A DNA stretch of 64,000 nt from Fennellomyces sp. T-0311. Taxonomy: Eukaryota; Mucoromycota; Mucoromycetes; Mucorales; Lichtheimiaceae. The stretch lies in assembly GCA_025266875.1 (NCBI GenBank), contig JALLLT010000016.1, positions 124,001 to 188,000 of the forward strand. Direction: 5' to 3'. Numbering within the stretch: position 1 is the stretch's first letter; every line of letters begins with the position of its first letter. Both the position numbers and the translations under genes were made by a program. The notes beneath the pieces were generated by a model. The model worked only from the letters and a program-made list of their open reading frames with translations. It did no database searches and was not told where the DNA came from. This document shows, piece after piece, positions 46,149-58,596 of the stretch.

Positions 46149-48247
46149 CTAATAGCGCTTGTTGAACTTAATCTCAAGGTTTTCAGGTACAAGGTTGTAT
46201 GGGAAATCTATGACAACATTGTCTTTGTGAATGGATTCTGTTGGTAGGTCGAACTCGTATCTTTTCACTAAAATTGATCATGTTAGCTGAGCTAACTACT
46301 TGATTAAAAATACTAATCTTACATAGCATTGCGATAATCACTCGCTGCTGCATCAAAGCAAAGTTGATACCGATGCATTGTCTCGAACCTCCGCTGAAAG
46401 GGGCCCAAGTGATTCCTTCATGACGGGAATGTTCGCCACCTTCAGCAAATCGTTCTGGATCGAACTGATCAGGGTTTTTCCACAAGTCAGGGCGATAATG
46501 CAGTGCCACGATATCAACATTGACCATGCTTTCCTTTGGTATGACATAGCCTCCAAGGTTGAGCTCCTTGTCCGTAATTCGTGCCGTGACTTCGCTGGTA
46601 GGTGGATACATTCGTAAGGTCTGTAAAATGCGTTTAGATCCAGATCTCCATCCGTATATGTAATCAAGCCGTACCTCTTTAATGAGCATATCTATGTAAG
46701 GCAGTCGCTTGCAGTGATCCAAGGTCGGGAACACGTCTACAGGTTCGTCACCAAGAACAGAAATAACCTCTTCGTACGCTTTCTTTTGAATTGCCTAAAG
46801 TATAAAAGTCAATTAGCTGTGATATCGTAGTCGTGACAACATACGATCTGCATACCTTGTCGCGTGCTAGATGATAGAAGCAGAATCCCAATGCAACACT
46901 AGTGGTGTCCTGACCTGTAATACGTAGTAATTCTATTAGTATATACGATTCGATAATGGACCTTCTGGATGAATGTACCAGCTAAAAAGAAAGTCGCAAT
47001 GTTATGCTTTTGAAATATACGTATTAGAATAGCTTTTGTTTTATACCGTGTGATAATCACTTACTCTCAACTCCTGGTGGGACCAGCTGCCCTCGCCACG
47101 CATCTGCGCCTCCAACATCAAGGTAAGCAAGTCCTTCTCCTTCAGTGACAAATCGTTTAGGTCCGGGTTCTTCTTTAGCTCTTCACGGCGTTTCTCAATC
47201 AGATTATCGATCAATTCGACCAATCTAAAAGTGGCTTGATAGCGTTCTTCGCGTGCAGGGCTGATCCACCTATATATACGATCGAGTCTTGGATAAAAAG
47301 AAGGAATTCCCTCTTGGAACGATTCGAACATTTGTCTGTAATATTTCATCCATAGAGAGTTCTCGTTCTCGACTGCACCAAAGTCAAAATCTATATCATT
47401 GTTAATCGCCAGTGTTACACAACAGGTTCTGCATAGATATGTACTGAATGATGCTTTTCCGAGGCAATCAACCGTGATGCGTTTAACGAGCTTAATTGTG
47501 GATAAAAGTTCGTCTTTGCTCTGGGTACTTTCAATCAACTTGAACACGTTCGGCATCACACTTCCAAAAGCTTCAACGGGCATTGCACGATGAAATGCAG
47601 GGTTCATAATCTATATAAAGTAATACGTGAGAAATAATGTAATCGTTGGATTAATTTCGTAGTGTATGAATTTACACCTTGCGTTGCTCCTTCCATTGCT
47701 CCCCATTGACGATCGTAATGTTATCTTTTCCTGCAAAGTAAACAATCGCAGCTTCAGGTGGAAATATGTCCAAAAGCGAGGTGTTTTTCTTGGCATATTC
47801 TAGTAAATAAAAAGGTTGAATGTTAAGGCGACGTATGCACACTTTTCTGTAGTAGTGATATTCGTACCTGGTTTATGCAACACAATCTTTGCAAGAATAG
47901 GATTAGCAACGTAAATTGTCAAACCCAAAGGAAGTTTGTTCTGATTCGCAATGTAAGTATTAATTCCAAAGAGATCAGTTACCAGATCAATGATCACGTA
48001 CGACGTATAATCCATTTGCTTTGGAAAGTACTGGGAGGATAAATTTTTCTGTTCTAGCTCGTACAGTGTCCTTTTTATGAAGTGATCTGAGATATGGCCA
48101 GAAGCCAATGACTGGTAAGTGTCGATATTTCTTTGGGACGGTGATGATCTTGTAAATGTATCGCCCACAGACGACCGTTGTGGCGGCCAATGCAAGGTAA
48201 TAGCGATACAGATAAAGGTACTCTCGAATCAATGTTTGGTTGTCCAT
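46149..48247 (-). CDS. Cytochrome P450 monooxygenase (tandem copy A)
   Basis: A multi-exon gene from the start at 48247 to the stop at 46149. Its exons align with those of the neighbouring copy. The N-terminus carries a Tyr-rich membrane anchor (YLYRYYLALAATTVVCG) and a basic hinge. GLYV|NKLPLGLTIYVANP is joined across an intron of about 59 nt. The I-helix AGQDTT is split by an intron after AG. Further motifs are IDMLIKEV, TLRMYPPTSEV, PERFAEGGEHS and the heme loop FSGGSRQCIGINF. All key residues are present, so this copy looks functional. A TATA-like element (48292-48299, reverse) lies about 45 bp upstream of the start. It is an ER monooxygenase of unknown substrate, clearly paralogous to copy B and the pseudogene. 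Confidence 0.93.
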
Positions 48248-49009
48248 TGTCGGTGTGTTTTAAAACCCCTTTTTGATCAAAGCTTTCTCACTTATATAGA
48301 GCGTTGATCTGATCGTATGAGTCAAACGGAAGCAATGGTAATTTCCGGAGGTGTTTTGTCGGTGATTTATTCTACCGCGCCGGCGTCCAATCCGAATGAG
48401 ACTGTGCCCCGGCGTCCCCTCCGAGTGCATAGATCAGTATCAAAAAGCCTTTAAAGAATGGCTTATCATGTTTCTACTGTGTAATTACTACTATTGAATC
48501 TAGCTTAACCTGATACAATGAGTATCACTGTACTTCCCTCAGCTCCCCTGGTATCATTATGTATTATCCATTGCAGCCTCTACGTAATGAAATATCATAT
48601 TTAATACTACCACGTAACGATGGATCAATCTTCACGCATATTCTGTTCTGCATAATATCATACTTGAATTAATGTTGTGTTGGGTGTCTGGTGTGGCACC
48701 CGGAACTTGGAATGGTGATAACTTTAGTGTAACAACATATGATATCCTCAAGCTTAAGTAGCGCCATGAACAGTATTTATAAATGGAAAGTTGTTAGCTT
48801 AAAAGTCGACCGCATATTTTGGTTCATAATCTTTTCACAGATATTTTTTATATTGCCCATAAGTTGCTAGGCTCCATCATGACGTGTCTCCCTCTTTGTA
48901 TCAGCGAAATAGGGTAATAACTTTGCATTGATATATTCATAAAACGCATTCATATTTAAAATAATTTGCATAATTGTGGAATTTCATATACATATATGGG
49001 GTATTTTTA
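48248..49009. other. Intergenic region between P450 copies A and B
   Basis: The 762 bp hold the copy A promoter and the copy B 3' flank. The interval between copies is similar across the array (about 0.7 kb), as expected from unequal crossing-over. No gene was recognised. Confidence 0.45.
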
Positions 49010-49503
49010 CTAATATCGACTAGTGAACTGAATCTTGAGCGACTCAGGAGCCAAATTAAATGCTTGGTCCATAATAAGGTTATCCTTATGAATCGAGTCT
49101 GATGGCAGTTGAAACTCATACTTACGCACTAATTATGGATAGTTATACAAGGGTGCTCGTACCTTCATCAAAACACTTACATAACATCGCCAAAACTACC
49201 CGCTGTTCCATCATACTAAAGTTGATACCAATGCACTGTCTTGATCCGCCGCTAAAAGGTGCCCAAGTGACTCCTTCGTGAGTCGAGTGTTCACCGTTTT
49301 CAGCAAACCGCTCTGGAATAAATTGCTCGGGATTATGCCATACACCAGGATTGAAGTGCAGAGCTTGAATATCCACATTGACCATACTTCCTTTGGGTAT
49401 TACGATTCCCCCCAGATTCAGATCCTTTGATGTGATTCGTGGGGTAATTTCATTGCCAACAGGATACAGCCGCAAGCTCTGTGATATTGTTTAGTGGTAA
49501 TAG

Positions 49504-49535
<32 letters not shown>

Positions 49536-51138
49536 CAGACTAAAATATCGTACTTCTTTAATGATCATATCCAGATAGGGGAAGTTTTTGCAGGCATCCA
49601 ATGTTGGGAAGACATCAACAGGCTCTCCACCGAGTACCGAAATAATTTCTTCGCGTGCTTTCGTTTGAATTTCCTACATAACAATTTTAAGTACTATCAC
49701 AATATCCCCACTCATATGCTCTAATTTACCCTGTGTTGTGCCAGGAGATATAGACAGAAAGCCAAAGAATTGCTGGTAGTATCATGCCCTAAGAAGTATG
49801 ACAAAATCGGATGGTTAGTCAACTCCACACTCCAACTATTCCGATCACTGGTATACCTGCTAAGAAGAAAAGAGCCATGTTGTGCTTTTAACAGTGGATA
49901 ATAATGTAATGTAAATTACCATGAAACTCATGGTACATGTCGATTATATACTACTTACCAGTAACTCCTCCTTTGTCCAGCTTCCCTCGCCTCGCATTTG
50001 AGCCTCCAACATCAAGGTGAGTAAATCTTTCTCGCTTTGTGGAATATCATCCAAATCGGATTTCTCTGCCAACGCGGCGCGCTTCTTGTCAGCCAAATCA
50101 TTGAGTAGTTTGATTAGTTTGAATGCTGAGTGGTATCTCTCGTTACGGGCTGGACTGATGCTGCGATATACGTAATCGATTTTTGGGAAAATCAATGGAA
50201 TGAACTCCATAAATGATTCAAGGACTTGAGAATAGGTCTTAACCCACACAGAGTTTTCATCTTTGAGCGCATGAAAATCAAAATCTGGTGTGATATAAAT
50301 AAGTTAATACATCTAGCAATTCAGTTGTTGACACAATAACCAATCTTACCAAATGCAGCCTTTCCGATAGCATCTAATGTTAAGCGTCGTGTCAATTTGA
50401 CAGTAGGCAACAATTCCCCCGTAGATTGAGAGTTTTCGATTAGCTGGAACATATGAGGCATCAGACTTCCAAATACACCGACAGGCATCGAACGGTGAAA
50501 GGCAGGATTCATTATCTCGAAAGTTTTGCACCGTGAGAAAGATCCTATGTATCTCATACTTGATGCAATTATACCTTTCGCTGCTCCTTCCAATGTTCAC
50601 CATTGATAATTGCAACATTATCTTTACCGGAAAACTGAAATATCGGACTATCCTCGGGGAAAGCATCCATAAGAAAGGTTGTTTTCTCGGCAAACTCTAC
50701 AAAAAAGGCCATAATCCACGTAAGTGTTTGAAAATAGCTCATTTAATATCAATATTTATAACCCTCACCTGGTTTAAAGAAGACATTTTTAGCCAGAACA
50801 GGATCTGCAACATAAATTGTCCAGTCAAACGGCATTCGATTCTGATACATTAAAATAAGCTTTGGGCGGAATTTAATTTCCAGCAACGCTACCAGATAAA
50901 GTCCATTTGCTTTTGGGAGCAAAGGAAACACCAATCTTTTTGTCCGTGACAAACATGACTCTTTCATTGTCAGAGAAAGAATAAACCGCCAGTAAGGTAT
51001 AGCAGGAATGTGTCGCAGTTGCTTTGGCACTCGAAAGTATCGGTAAATAAGCTGGCCACATATGAACGCGATAGAAGCAAAGCCTGCGTAATAGCGGTAG
51101 GTGTAAAGCTTCTCACGGATCAAGCTGTGGTCGTTCAT
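49010..51138 (-). CDS. Cytochrome P450 monooxygenase (tandem copy B)
   Basis: The gene runs from the start at 51138 (MNDHSLIREKLYTYRYYAGF) to the stop at 49010. A start 39 codons upstream is possible but would precede the normal anchor. The I-helix is AGHDTTSNSLAF. Other motifs are ANGLYL, NPAFHRSMPVGVFGSLMP, SLRLYPVGNEITPR, PERFAENGEHS and the heme loop FSGGSRQCIGINF. All are intact. Protein and intron positions match copy A closely. One intron contains an (AT)n microsatellite (about 49506-49532). Function is as for copy A; the substrate is unknown. Confidence 0.93.
49504..49532. repeat. (AT)n microsatellite in a P450 intron
   Basis: An uninterrupted TA/AT dinucleotide run of about 29 bp lies inside an intron of P450 copy B. 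It could vary in length between strains. Confidence 0.85.
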
Positions 51139-51844
51139 CTTTTTCTGTCTGTGAAAGAAAGGTGAAATTGTTTCAAAAGGAAAGTGTTTTATGTATGAGC
51201 CTGATCCCATATACAAGTCACACGGAAAGTAAGTGGTCAGCACCGCACGTGCCACTGGTGGTAACAGACTGGTGTTCTATATAGAACCTCTGCTAGATCA
51301 ATTTAGTTTATCAGTTGAATTGATAGATGGGTCTATATCCTAGATGTATAGCCGTTCCATTCGTTCAAGTGATCCGATACTACAGATTGCTCTTCTCGAA
51401 AATCCCGGAGTCGTACCTAGACTGCGACAGTTCCGCATGCGTCGTGCCATCCCATTTAAGGCTCTGGTGTCACATGAGCGACAATGTGTGGATTGATACA
51501 GTACTTTTGAAATACCATTTGTTACTTCTCGAGACTTGCCGCTCAACGACATTTGGAATCACTTCATATACGTACGACTTCCAATAAGTTTCACGTTCAT
51601 TAATTGCCATCGACTTTTATCATCCACCATAGATCTTCCACGCTGCTAAGGTAATATACTAATTCACTACCAGTCACCTTAAAAGTAACGACATCTAACC
51701 TTCAGATTTCATAAGAAACCTGGGAGAGTCTACACAATATAATTCCCACACTATTTCATATAAAGGCGTCACCAACGGGATGCCTATTATTCTATATTGT
51801 CACTACTCTGCAATTATATTTTTTCTGAAACTGAATGTTACTTA
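51139..51844. other. Intergenic region between P450 copy B and the P450 pseudogene
   Basis: These 706 bp resemble the A-B spacer in length. The short palindrome GTTCTATATAGAAC lies around 51273-51286. No gene was recognised. Confidence 0.4.
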
Positions 51845-53936
51845 CTAGTATCTGCTGTTAAACTTAATGTTCAGCGATGCAGGTGCTATATTCTGCACTT
51901 CATCTAAAATAAGCCCGCTTTGATGTATAGAAATTGATGGAAGCTGGATCTCGTACTTTCTCATTGGTAGTCAAAAGTCAGTTCAAGCTTACTTGTTGGT
52001 TGCATGATGCTACACTTACACAGCATTGACAAAAGCACTCTTTGTTCCATCATTGTAAAATTAATGCCGATACACTGTCTTGATCCGCTGCTAAAAGGCG
52101 CCCAGGTAATTCCTTCGTGCGATGCATGCTCTCCATTTTCTGCAAACCGTTATGAAATAAACCGTTCAGGATCACTCCATGCATCAGGGTGATAATGTAA
52201 TGATTGAATATTGACATTGACCATCGTTCCTTAGGTAAAAATGTCCCATCAAGGCTCAGATCCTGGGATATGACTCGTGGTGTGCTCTCCGTGGAAAGAG
52301 GAAATAATCTCAAGGTCTATAACTAAGACAGTCAGATACTATGGGGTCAATATTTAGAAGCACTACCTCTTTGATGATCATATCCAAAAATGGGAAATTT
52401 TTACAGTCGTCTAAAGTAGGGAACACATCTACTGGATCATCACCAAGGACTGAAGTAACCTCTTTTCGAGCCTTTGTCTGTACATCCTACTCAATATAAG
52501 TCAGTGATATGAATGTTACAGTACATTCAGCAGTAGTATTCCGTTTTAGTTTGTTTTGAGCCAAATGCTATAGGCAAAACGACAAACAATTGCTGTTAGG
52601 ATCATGACCTATATATGCCAAATATTTTGCTAACATGCGGTACGCATATATGGTTGAAGGTGAAGCTACCTTCAAGAAAGAAAATTGCAATATATTATGC
52701 CTTAAGAGTATTAGGTAGGAAGGCTAATATTAATCTCTGCTATTATAGTTTACTTTTAGGCGGTGCGTACCCTTAATTCCTCCTTTGTCCAGCTTCCTTT
52801 GCCACGCACCTGTGCCTCCAGCATCAATATAGTAAGGTCTTTTTCGCTTTGAGGCACATTGTCTACATGCGACCTTTTGTCAATTCCTCTCGCTTCTTAT
52901 CTGTCAAATCATCCAAGAGTGCGATCAATTTAAACGTTGAATAGTACCGCTTCTTGTGTGATGGACTTAGTGCCCGTTATATACGATCCAGCTTAGGGAC
53001 AAACGTTGGAAAAATCTCGAGAAAAGCTCCAAAGCCTTGCGTGTACGTCTTGACCCAGATGTTGTTTTGTCTTCAATAGCGCCGAAGTCGGGATCTAGAC
53101 TGCAAGAGTTACTCATCTTCCCACTAATTAGCCAAAGGTATATTTGCATACCAAACGATGCTTTTCCAAGCGCATCGAAAATTAATCGTCGTGTTAAGTT
53201 GGAAGTGGGAATAAGCTCTCCATCAGCTTGAGTTTTCTAAATCAATCGAAACACCTTTGGCATTAGATTGCCCAAAAATACCAACTGGCATTGAACAGTG
53301 AAAAGCAGGATTCATAATCTTGAACAAAAGTATTCAGAAATTTAGTCAGCAACAAGCACAGAAAGCCTGCATATTTTCTTGAGCCTTGCGTTGCTCTTTT
53401 CAGTGCTCATCGTTAATGACGGAAACGCTGTCGTTTCCTGCAAAGTAAAAGATATGGCTTTCTTTGGCAAATGCATCCATCAGAAAAGTTGCTTTCTTGG
53501 CATACTCTGTTATATAAAGTGAGTCATACACAGAAGTTGAAAGAGATTACTACTGATGCGATTGTACCTAACTTGAAAAGTATTGTTTTAGCCAACATAG
53601 GATTAGCAACATAAACAGTCCAGTCAAATGGAACTCGGAGCTAGCTTGCGTGTAAGTCTAGGATGATTTTACCTTTTCCTTGAATACACACCGAATAAAG
53701 ACCATTACCTTTCGAAAGTAATGGAAAAATAAACTTATTTGTTTGAGATTGTACCGTTTCCTTCATACCCAGAGCGTACATGTAACGCCAAAACTCGCAA
53801 CAGGAATATGCTGCAATTACTCTGGGATTTTCAGGTACTCGTATAGAAGGCAGCATAAAGCAAGGGCGATGGCAGCTGCCGCAACATAATAACGGTAGAG
53901 ATATAAGAGTCCTTGGAACCATCGCTGACTATACAT
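51845..53936 (-). pseudogene. Cytochrome P450 pseudogene (tandem copy C)
   Basis: Full-length remains of a P450 closely related to copies A and B, from a start at 53936 to a stop at 51845. At least three in-frame stop codons interrupt conserved positions: 53237-53239 (Glu to stop after LI), 52568-52570 (Tyr to stop just after the I-helix) and 52150-52152 (Glu to stop inside the PERF motif). A frameshift after LKIPE (about 53820) separates the anchor from the next segment. Further frame breaks occur near 52900-53060. The I-helix reads GHDPNSN, so both catalytic-region Thr residues are lost. The heme loop survives as FSSGSRQCIGINF. It is not expected to make a working enzyme. No restored sequence is given. 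Confidence 0.9.
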
Positions 53937-54941
53937 TATGTTATGTACGGGAAAGAAGAAGGAATTGTACTTCCAAAAATACTTTGACGATATATATGTT
54001 GCCACGCCTGAGTCCCGATACTACATCATGAGTGTCCCGACTGACTAAATGATCGATCGTGCATGAAAACGACAAACAAATAGGTACGAGTATACATACA
54101 TGCTACCAGATACTACGACAACTTTAAAAAATATAACCAGGAAAAATGCTTTATATTATCGTACACGAGACAAATTGCTAGTGAGATACGCACCTAGGCA
54201 AGTTGGTAACTTTTCTCTCAAATTTAAAGTATTTATATACAATATGTAGCTGCACTGCGTTAGAAAGAGATATAACTGTAGGTATCTCAGTTAACACGTA
54301 TCGTGATCAGTTATGCATTGCACTGAAAAAGGATGAAAGGGAGTCATCCATTATTATGCGAGGGATTGTACCATGGAAAATTTCTATGATTAAGATTCGT
54401 TTACCCCTTTTGGAGCAATTTCGCTTTCAAAGGTAGATTACTCCATCATGGCTTAATCCAATTTCACTGGTGCATACGGTATTTACTATTAAGTATTAGC
54501 TTTCACAGTCAGTATGTTGATGGTAAATAAATACGAGTAAAAGATCGAAAGTGAGCAGTTGACCTGTAGAAGGCAGCCATACTGAATCTTAGGTACGAGA
54601 CGATAGATAGGAGAAATATACTACTTTTATTACAACGGGTCGCAATAACATAAGTTAACCTTAGCCCCACCCACAAGTGCTTCTGTCTACTGCTCCGCAA
54701 TAATTAAATAAACATCTTAGGTTTCGCCTAGATTTAGGTCCGTAAGGGATACACCAAGTACGTACACCACTGCTGTCTTAATTTGAATAAACAAGGCAAC
54801 GATCCTTAGTACTTTTATCATTATGCACACTCTACCAACGTATTAAATTACTGCGATAAACCGGCGACTGTAGCAGCGAATTTACAAACTGAAAGCTACT
54901 TATTTTTGTATTTATTCAAAAATTGAGACAATTAGACAGAG
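53937..54941. other. Intergenic region between P450 and MCT arrays
   Basis: About 1.0 kb, AT-rich and stop-rich. It would include the promoter side of the pseudogene and the 3' flank of the first transporter. Frames of 60-77 codons show no motif. Confidence 0.4.
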
Positions 54942-57010
54942 CTAAATTTTTACGGAAAGACTTCCTGTCATCTTTAGCTTAAGGCAAATGAGAAGAAAAC
55001 CACCGATCGCAAACGAAGCTCCTGTGAACATCTTGTAGCTAAAATAAGGCTCCGAACTGACACTGCTCTCAATACCGCTTGCAATATTTGGTCCAAGGAT
55101 AGAGATACTATTTGTGAGCATCATAAATGATAGAGCTGTTGGAAACTTTTCAATTCCAACAACCGTGGCCGTGATAGCAGGTACTATACGAATAAATATT
55201 AACTATGACAAGAAGTCAGGATAGCAAAGATGGCCGAATTTACCTAAGCAATAGTAAGAGCTACAAAATAAACCATATATAACCGCAAATGCCATGATTG
55301 TATTATATGTTGTTGCAATGGTCCAAATTCCAAAGCCTGCCGCAGCAGAGATTAAGTTGCTCAAAATGTGAGCATTTAACCTCCCGATACGGTCGCTGAT
55401 AAACCTAAAATAGCCAAGTCGTTTCGAACGAAAACTTTAGCACGACCTTCCATTATATATGGCGTTTCAGGGATACGTACCCAATACCAAAGCGGCCAAC
55501 GCAATTTGAAGCGGCTAAAACGGCCATAAATACAGTACCATCAGCGCTGGACAACCCATGATAAGTAGCGTATGCTAGGAAGTATCAGATTAGTAAGCTC
55601 ATCTACTACAACTGATCTATATTCCAACATACTGGGTAAGAAAAAGAAAGGAACAAAGTTTGCGCATGTTGAAATAATGGAGGCGATCATCCACCATAGG
55701 AAGATAGAGTCTTTGAGTACACTGAAGTCAAATATTTCCTTCAGCTTTGGCGGTGATACGGATGGTTGCTCTTCTCCGTCGTCTGCTGACTTGACTTTCT
55801 TGTTACTAGGATACTTCTCTTTCACCAAGATACATGTGATCGTGTTAAGACCCAAATAAATGAATCCAAGAATACGGTAAGTCCTAAAATCAAATATTAA
55901 CCAAATGTTCACTTTAGGTTTTCCAAACAGGGATACCGTACCATGCAATTCCCATTCGAGAAATAAGATCCGTCATAATAAAAGGCAAGACAACACCTCC
56001 AATTCCAGAGCCGCATGTGACAGTGCCCTATATTAATATTATTTTTTAAAAGAAGAAAATTCATACATCAAAAATGCTGTACTTGTTTAATATTTACCAG
56101 GGCGAGTCCTCGGCGTCGATTGAACCATTGAGCCGGTACAATTATCGAAGCCTAATTGACGAGATTCAGTCCTAAACTATTTATTAAGTGATACTGGCGG
56201 TTGTTTTTCTTACCGCGTATAAAAATGCTGCACCCAGGCCAAACAGCAAGCCTTGAGTTAGGTGTAAATGCCATATCTACAATAAATGTACGTACACTTT
56301 TTAGTCTCATTACCTGGTAATATAAAGTACTATACAAACTTCGGTAGCAAACGAGGCAGCCTCTAATCCAAGTACCATAAGCAGGACACCGACAATAAGG
56401 GTCGTGCGCACTCCAAATTTCGCCACGAGAAGCTGCGTCACTGGTCCCATTGCTTGAGGCAATACTCCAATAAGTGTTCCGGCAAAACTAAGCTTGAACT
56501 GAGCATCTGGAACATCGTGAAATACATTCTCTTCAAAATAGGCTTGCAAAATTCCTGTGTAGACGAAAAGTTAATTTTCTCACTTGCCGTTTACGTTGCA
56601 CGGATACACACCCCTAAACAAAAAAGGACCTTTAATTTACAGAGTCGTGTATACTCTGAGGAAAGTTACCATGCCGTCTCAGTTCCGAAACTCGTGAAGT
56701 ACGCCATAAAAGATCCAAGAACAACGAGCCACCCAGTCAAGCCACCGTCTGGACCAGAATCATACGCGTCATTTTTGCCCCATTTATTTGCGCCGCTTGC
56801 TATAGACAACAAGTATGTATGAGCATTTGACTTTTTCCATATCCTGAAAACATTACGGCTGTCAACAAAAGAATCTTGAGACTTCTCGCCAGTAACAGTA
56901 GTAAATGAAGTTGAGCTCCCATTATCGGTTCGGTGTGCCATACTTTGACTGGGGGTACCGGCAGTGGTTTGGCAGTACTCGATTTCAGTGGTGGTTGTCG
57001 TGGTTGCCAT
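54942..57010 (-). CDS. MCT-like MFS transporter (copy 1)
   Basis: A multi-exon gene from the start at 57010 to the stop at 54942. The Thr-rich cytosolic N-terminus is followed by GPDGGLTGWLVVLGSFM and FGTETAWGILQAYFEE, the opening pattern of fungal monocarboxylate-porter (SLC16/MCH) proteins. Later spans include WHLHLTQGLLFGLGAAFLY, VPAQWFNRRRGLALG, TCGSGIGGVVLPF and FVGRFG-type and GIEKFPTALS segments, ending with KMTGSLSVKI. A central basic/acidic loop (KYPSNKKVKSADDGEEQP) links two six-helix halves. All exons checked join without stops, so the copy looks intact. Relatives carry monocarboxylates, riboflavin or other small acids. The substrate is unknown. Confidence 0.88.
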
Positions 57011-58596
57011 ATCGTTTCAAAGCACTGGAATTTCCTGGTTAGCGAAGCCAATGTCATCCAATATATATTTACTTACATTAGAAAAGTATTGGTTGAATCT
57101 GTCCTGAGAAGGGTGTGGAAGGCTGTATATATAATTTTTTTTGTTGTGACGGGCAAGAAGTATGTAGTCATAGTATCAGTTAAGCGAAGATAAGCTCAGC
57201 ACAGCAGATGTATCCGAGTACGTTCAAAACGGATAGATACGAGAACATACAGTTGTGTTTTGAACAAGTAATTTATCGCAAGATGTTGAGGCAGTTATCA
57301 ATAGCACTGCCTTAGCATTTGGCTATGTTCAAGATGCTTTCTTGTCGATACTGCCGTTTCACAAGTGATTTTAGGTCCGACGACCCAGGCCACAACACAA
57401 AGCCTATGCTCTCAAAGTTCCAGGAAAAGCGTTACAACCATGTTGAGGAGTAAATCACGCGAGTATCAGCATTAGTCAGCTGAATTATTTTCGATTACTG
57501 CAACACTCCTGTAGAAATTGATACTAGAATGCATGAGCAGGTAATCTGCAAGTTCAATTGTGTGATTTGTCAGCAAGGCCGACGTATTAGTTACGATTTC
57601 GGGTTTCAAGGAGCGCAGATCCATCTCTATTAATCTTGAACCCGTATAGTGCAGCAGCGAATAGTCATTCATGAAATTTATAATCTGCATTGCCGTACTT
57701 TAGGTCCAATTTCTGATACTGTAGACACAACCCTTTTATTAATTACACTTGCAAGTTGTATTAATTATCCACTGTTTCATCATTCTTGTTCAACGTATAC
57801 AATAGAATATCGTGTATTCCACCATAGAATAATGTAATCTGACTCTATTCTCGACAAGGAAGTTCGGATGAAATAAATCTAAAATTTACCCACTTAAACC
57901 AGGTGCGGGAAATAGACGTTCACCTGGCCCAGGCGTTTGCTCTTCCAGATCAATATTTGGGCACCAATAGGAGCTTATAAACACTCACATAAACTTTTCC
58001 ATATTCATCATGTTCCCGTCTCCTCGTCTGTCCATAGCATTTAACGTGATGCAAGCATCTGGAGATATATCTAATATTCCCATGACTGCTATAGTTATAG
58101 TGGCGACGAAATTAACTACTCTTCATTTTATCAACTTCGAGATACTACACAGTGAGAACTTCAGAAACGCACATCGATTTCGAGTAAGAGTACTCTCTAA
58201 GTTGCTTTGCTGTTGCAAACTCACTAGTGTAAAACATATAAAAAGGTTTAAGTCAATTTAAACATGGTAGTTATCAAGCAGGCAATCAACAAACATAGCA
58301 ACGTGTAGATATGTATCAAAATGGATTGTTTCAACGCTTGTAAATAGGTGCATAGAATCTTTGACCCTAAAAATGGTGCTGTCAAATTGCCGAATTCATT
58401 TTTCTACATTGGAATCGCAGGCATACACCCATCCTTCTTATTGTCGAGAATACGACCAGTTAATCAAAGAGATTTGTGAATTATGCGTACGTAATAGATA
58501 TGTTATTTATACAAAAGGCTGTGAATGAGAAATATACAGGTATGCAGGACATGAAGTAGACAGTTCAATGAAGGAAAGGGTTGATCGGTAGATAAG
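57011..58596. other. Intergenic region between MCT copies 1 and 2
   Basis: About 1.6 kb. It holds the promoter of MCT copy 1 and the 3' flank of copy 2. Besides one short frame at 57334-57453, nothing gene-like was seen. Confidence 0.4.
57334..57453 (+). other. Short open frame with CxxC motif
   Basis: A 39-codon ATG frame begins MLSCRYCRFTSDFRSDDPG and ends with KRYNHVEE. The CRYC pair and charged tail look protein-like, but it is too short for a confident gene. It could be a relic of a zinc-finger or transposon-encoded protein, or chance. Confidence 0.2.
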
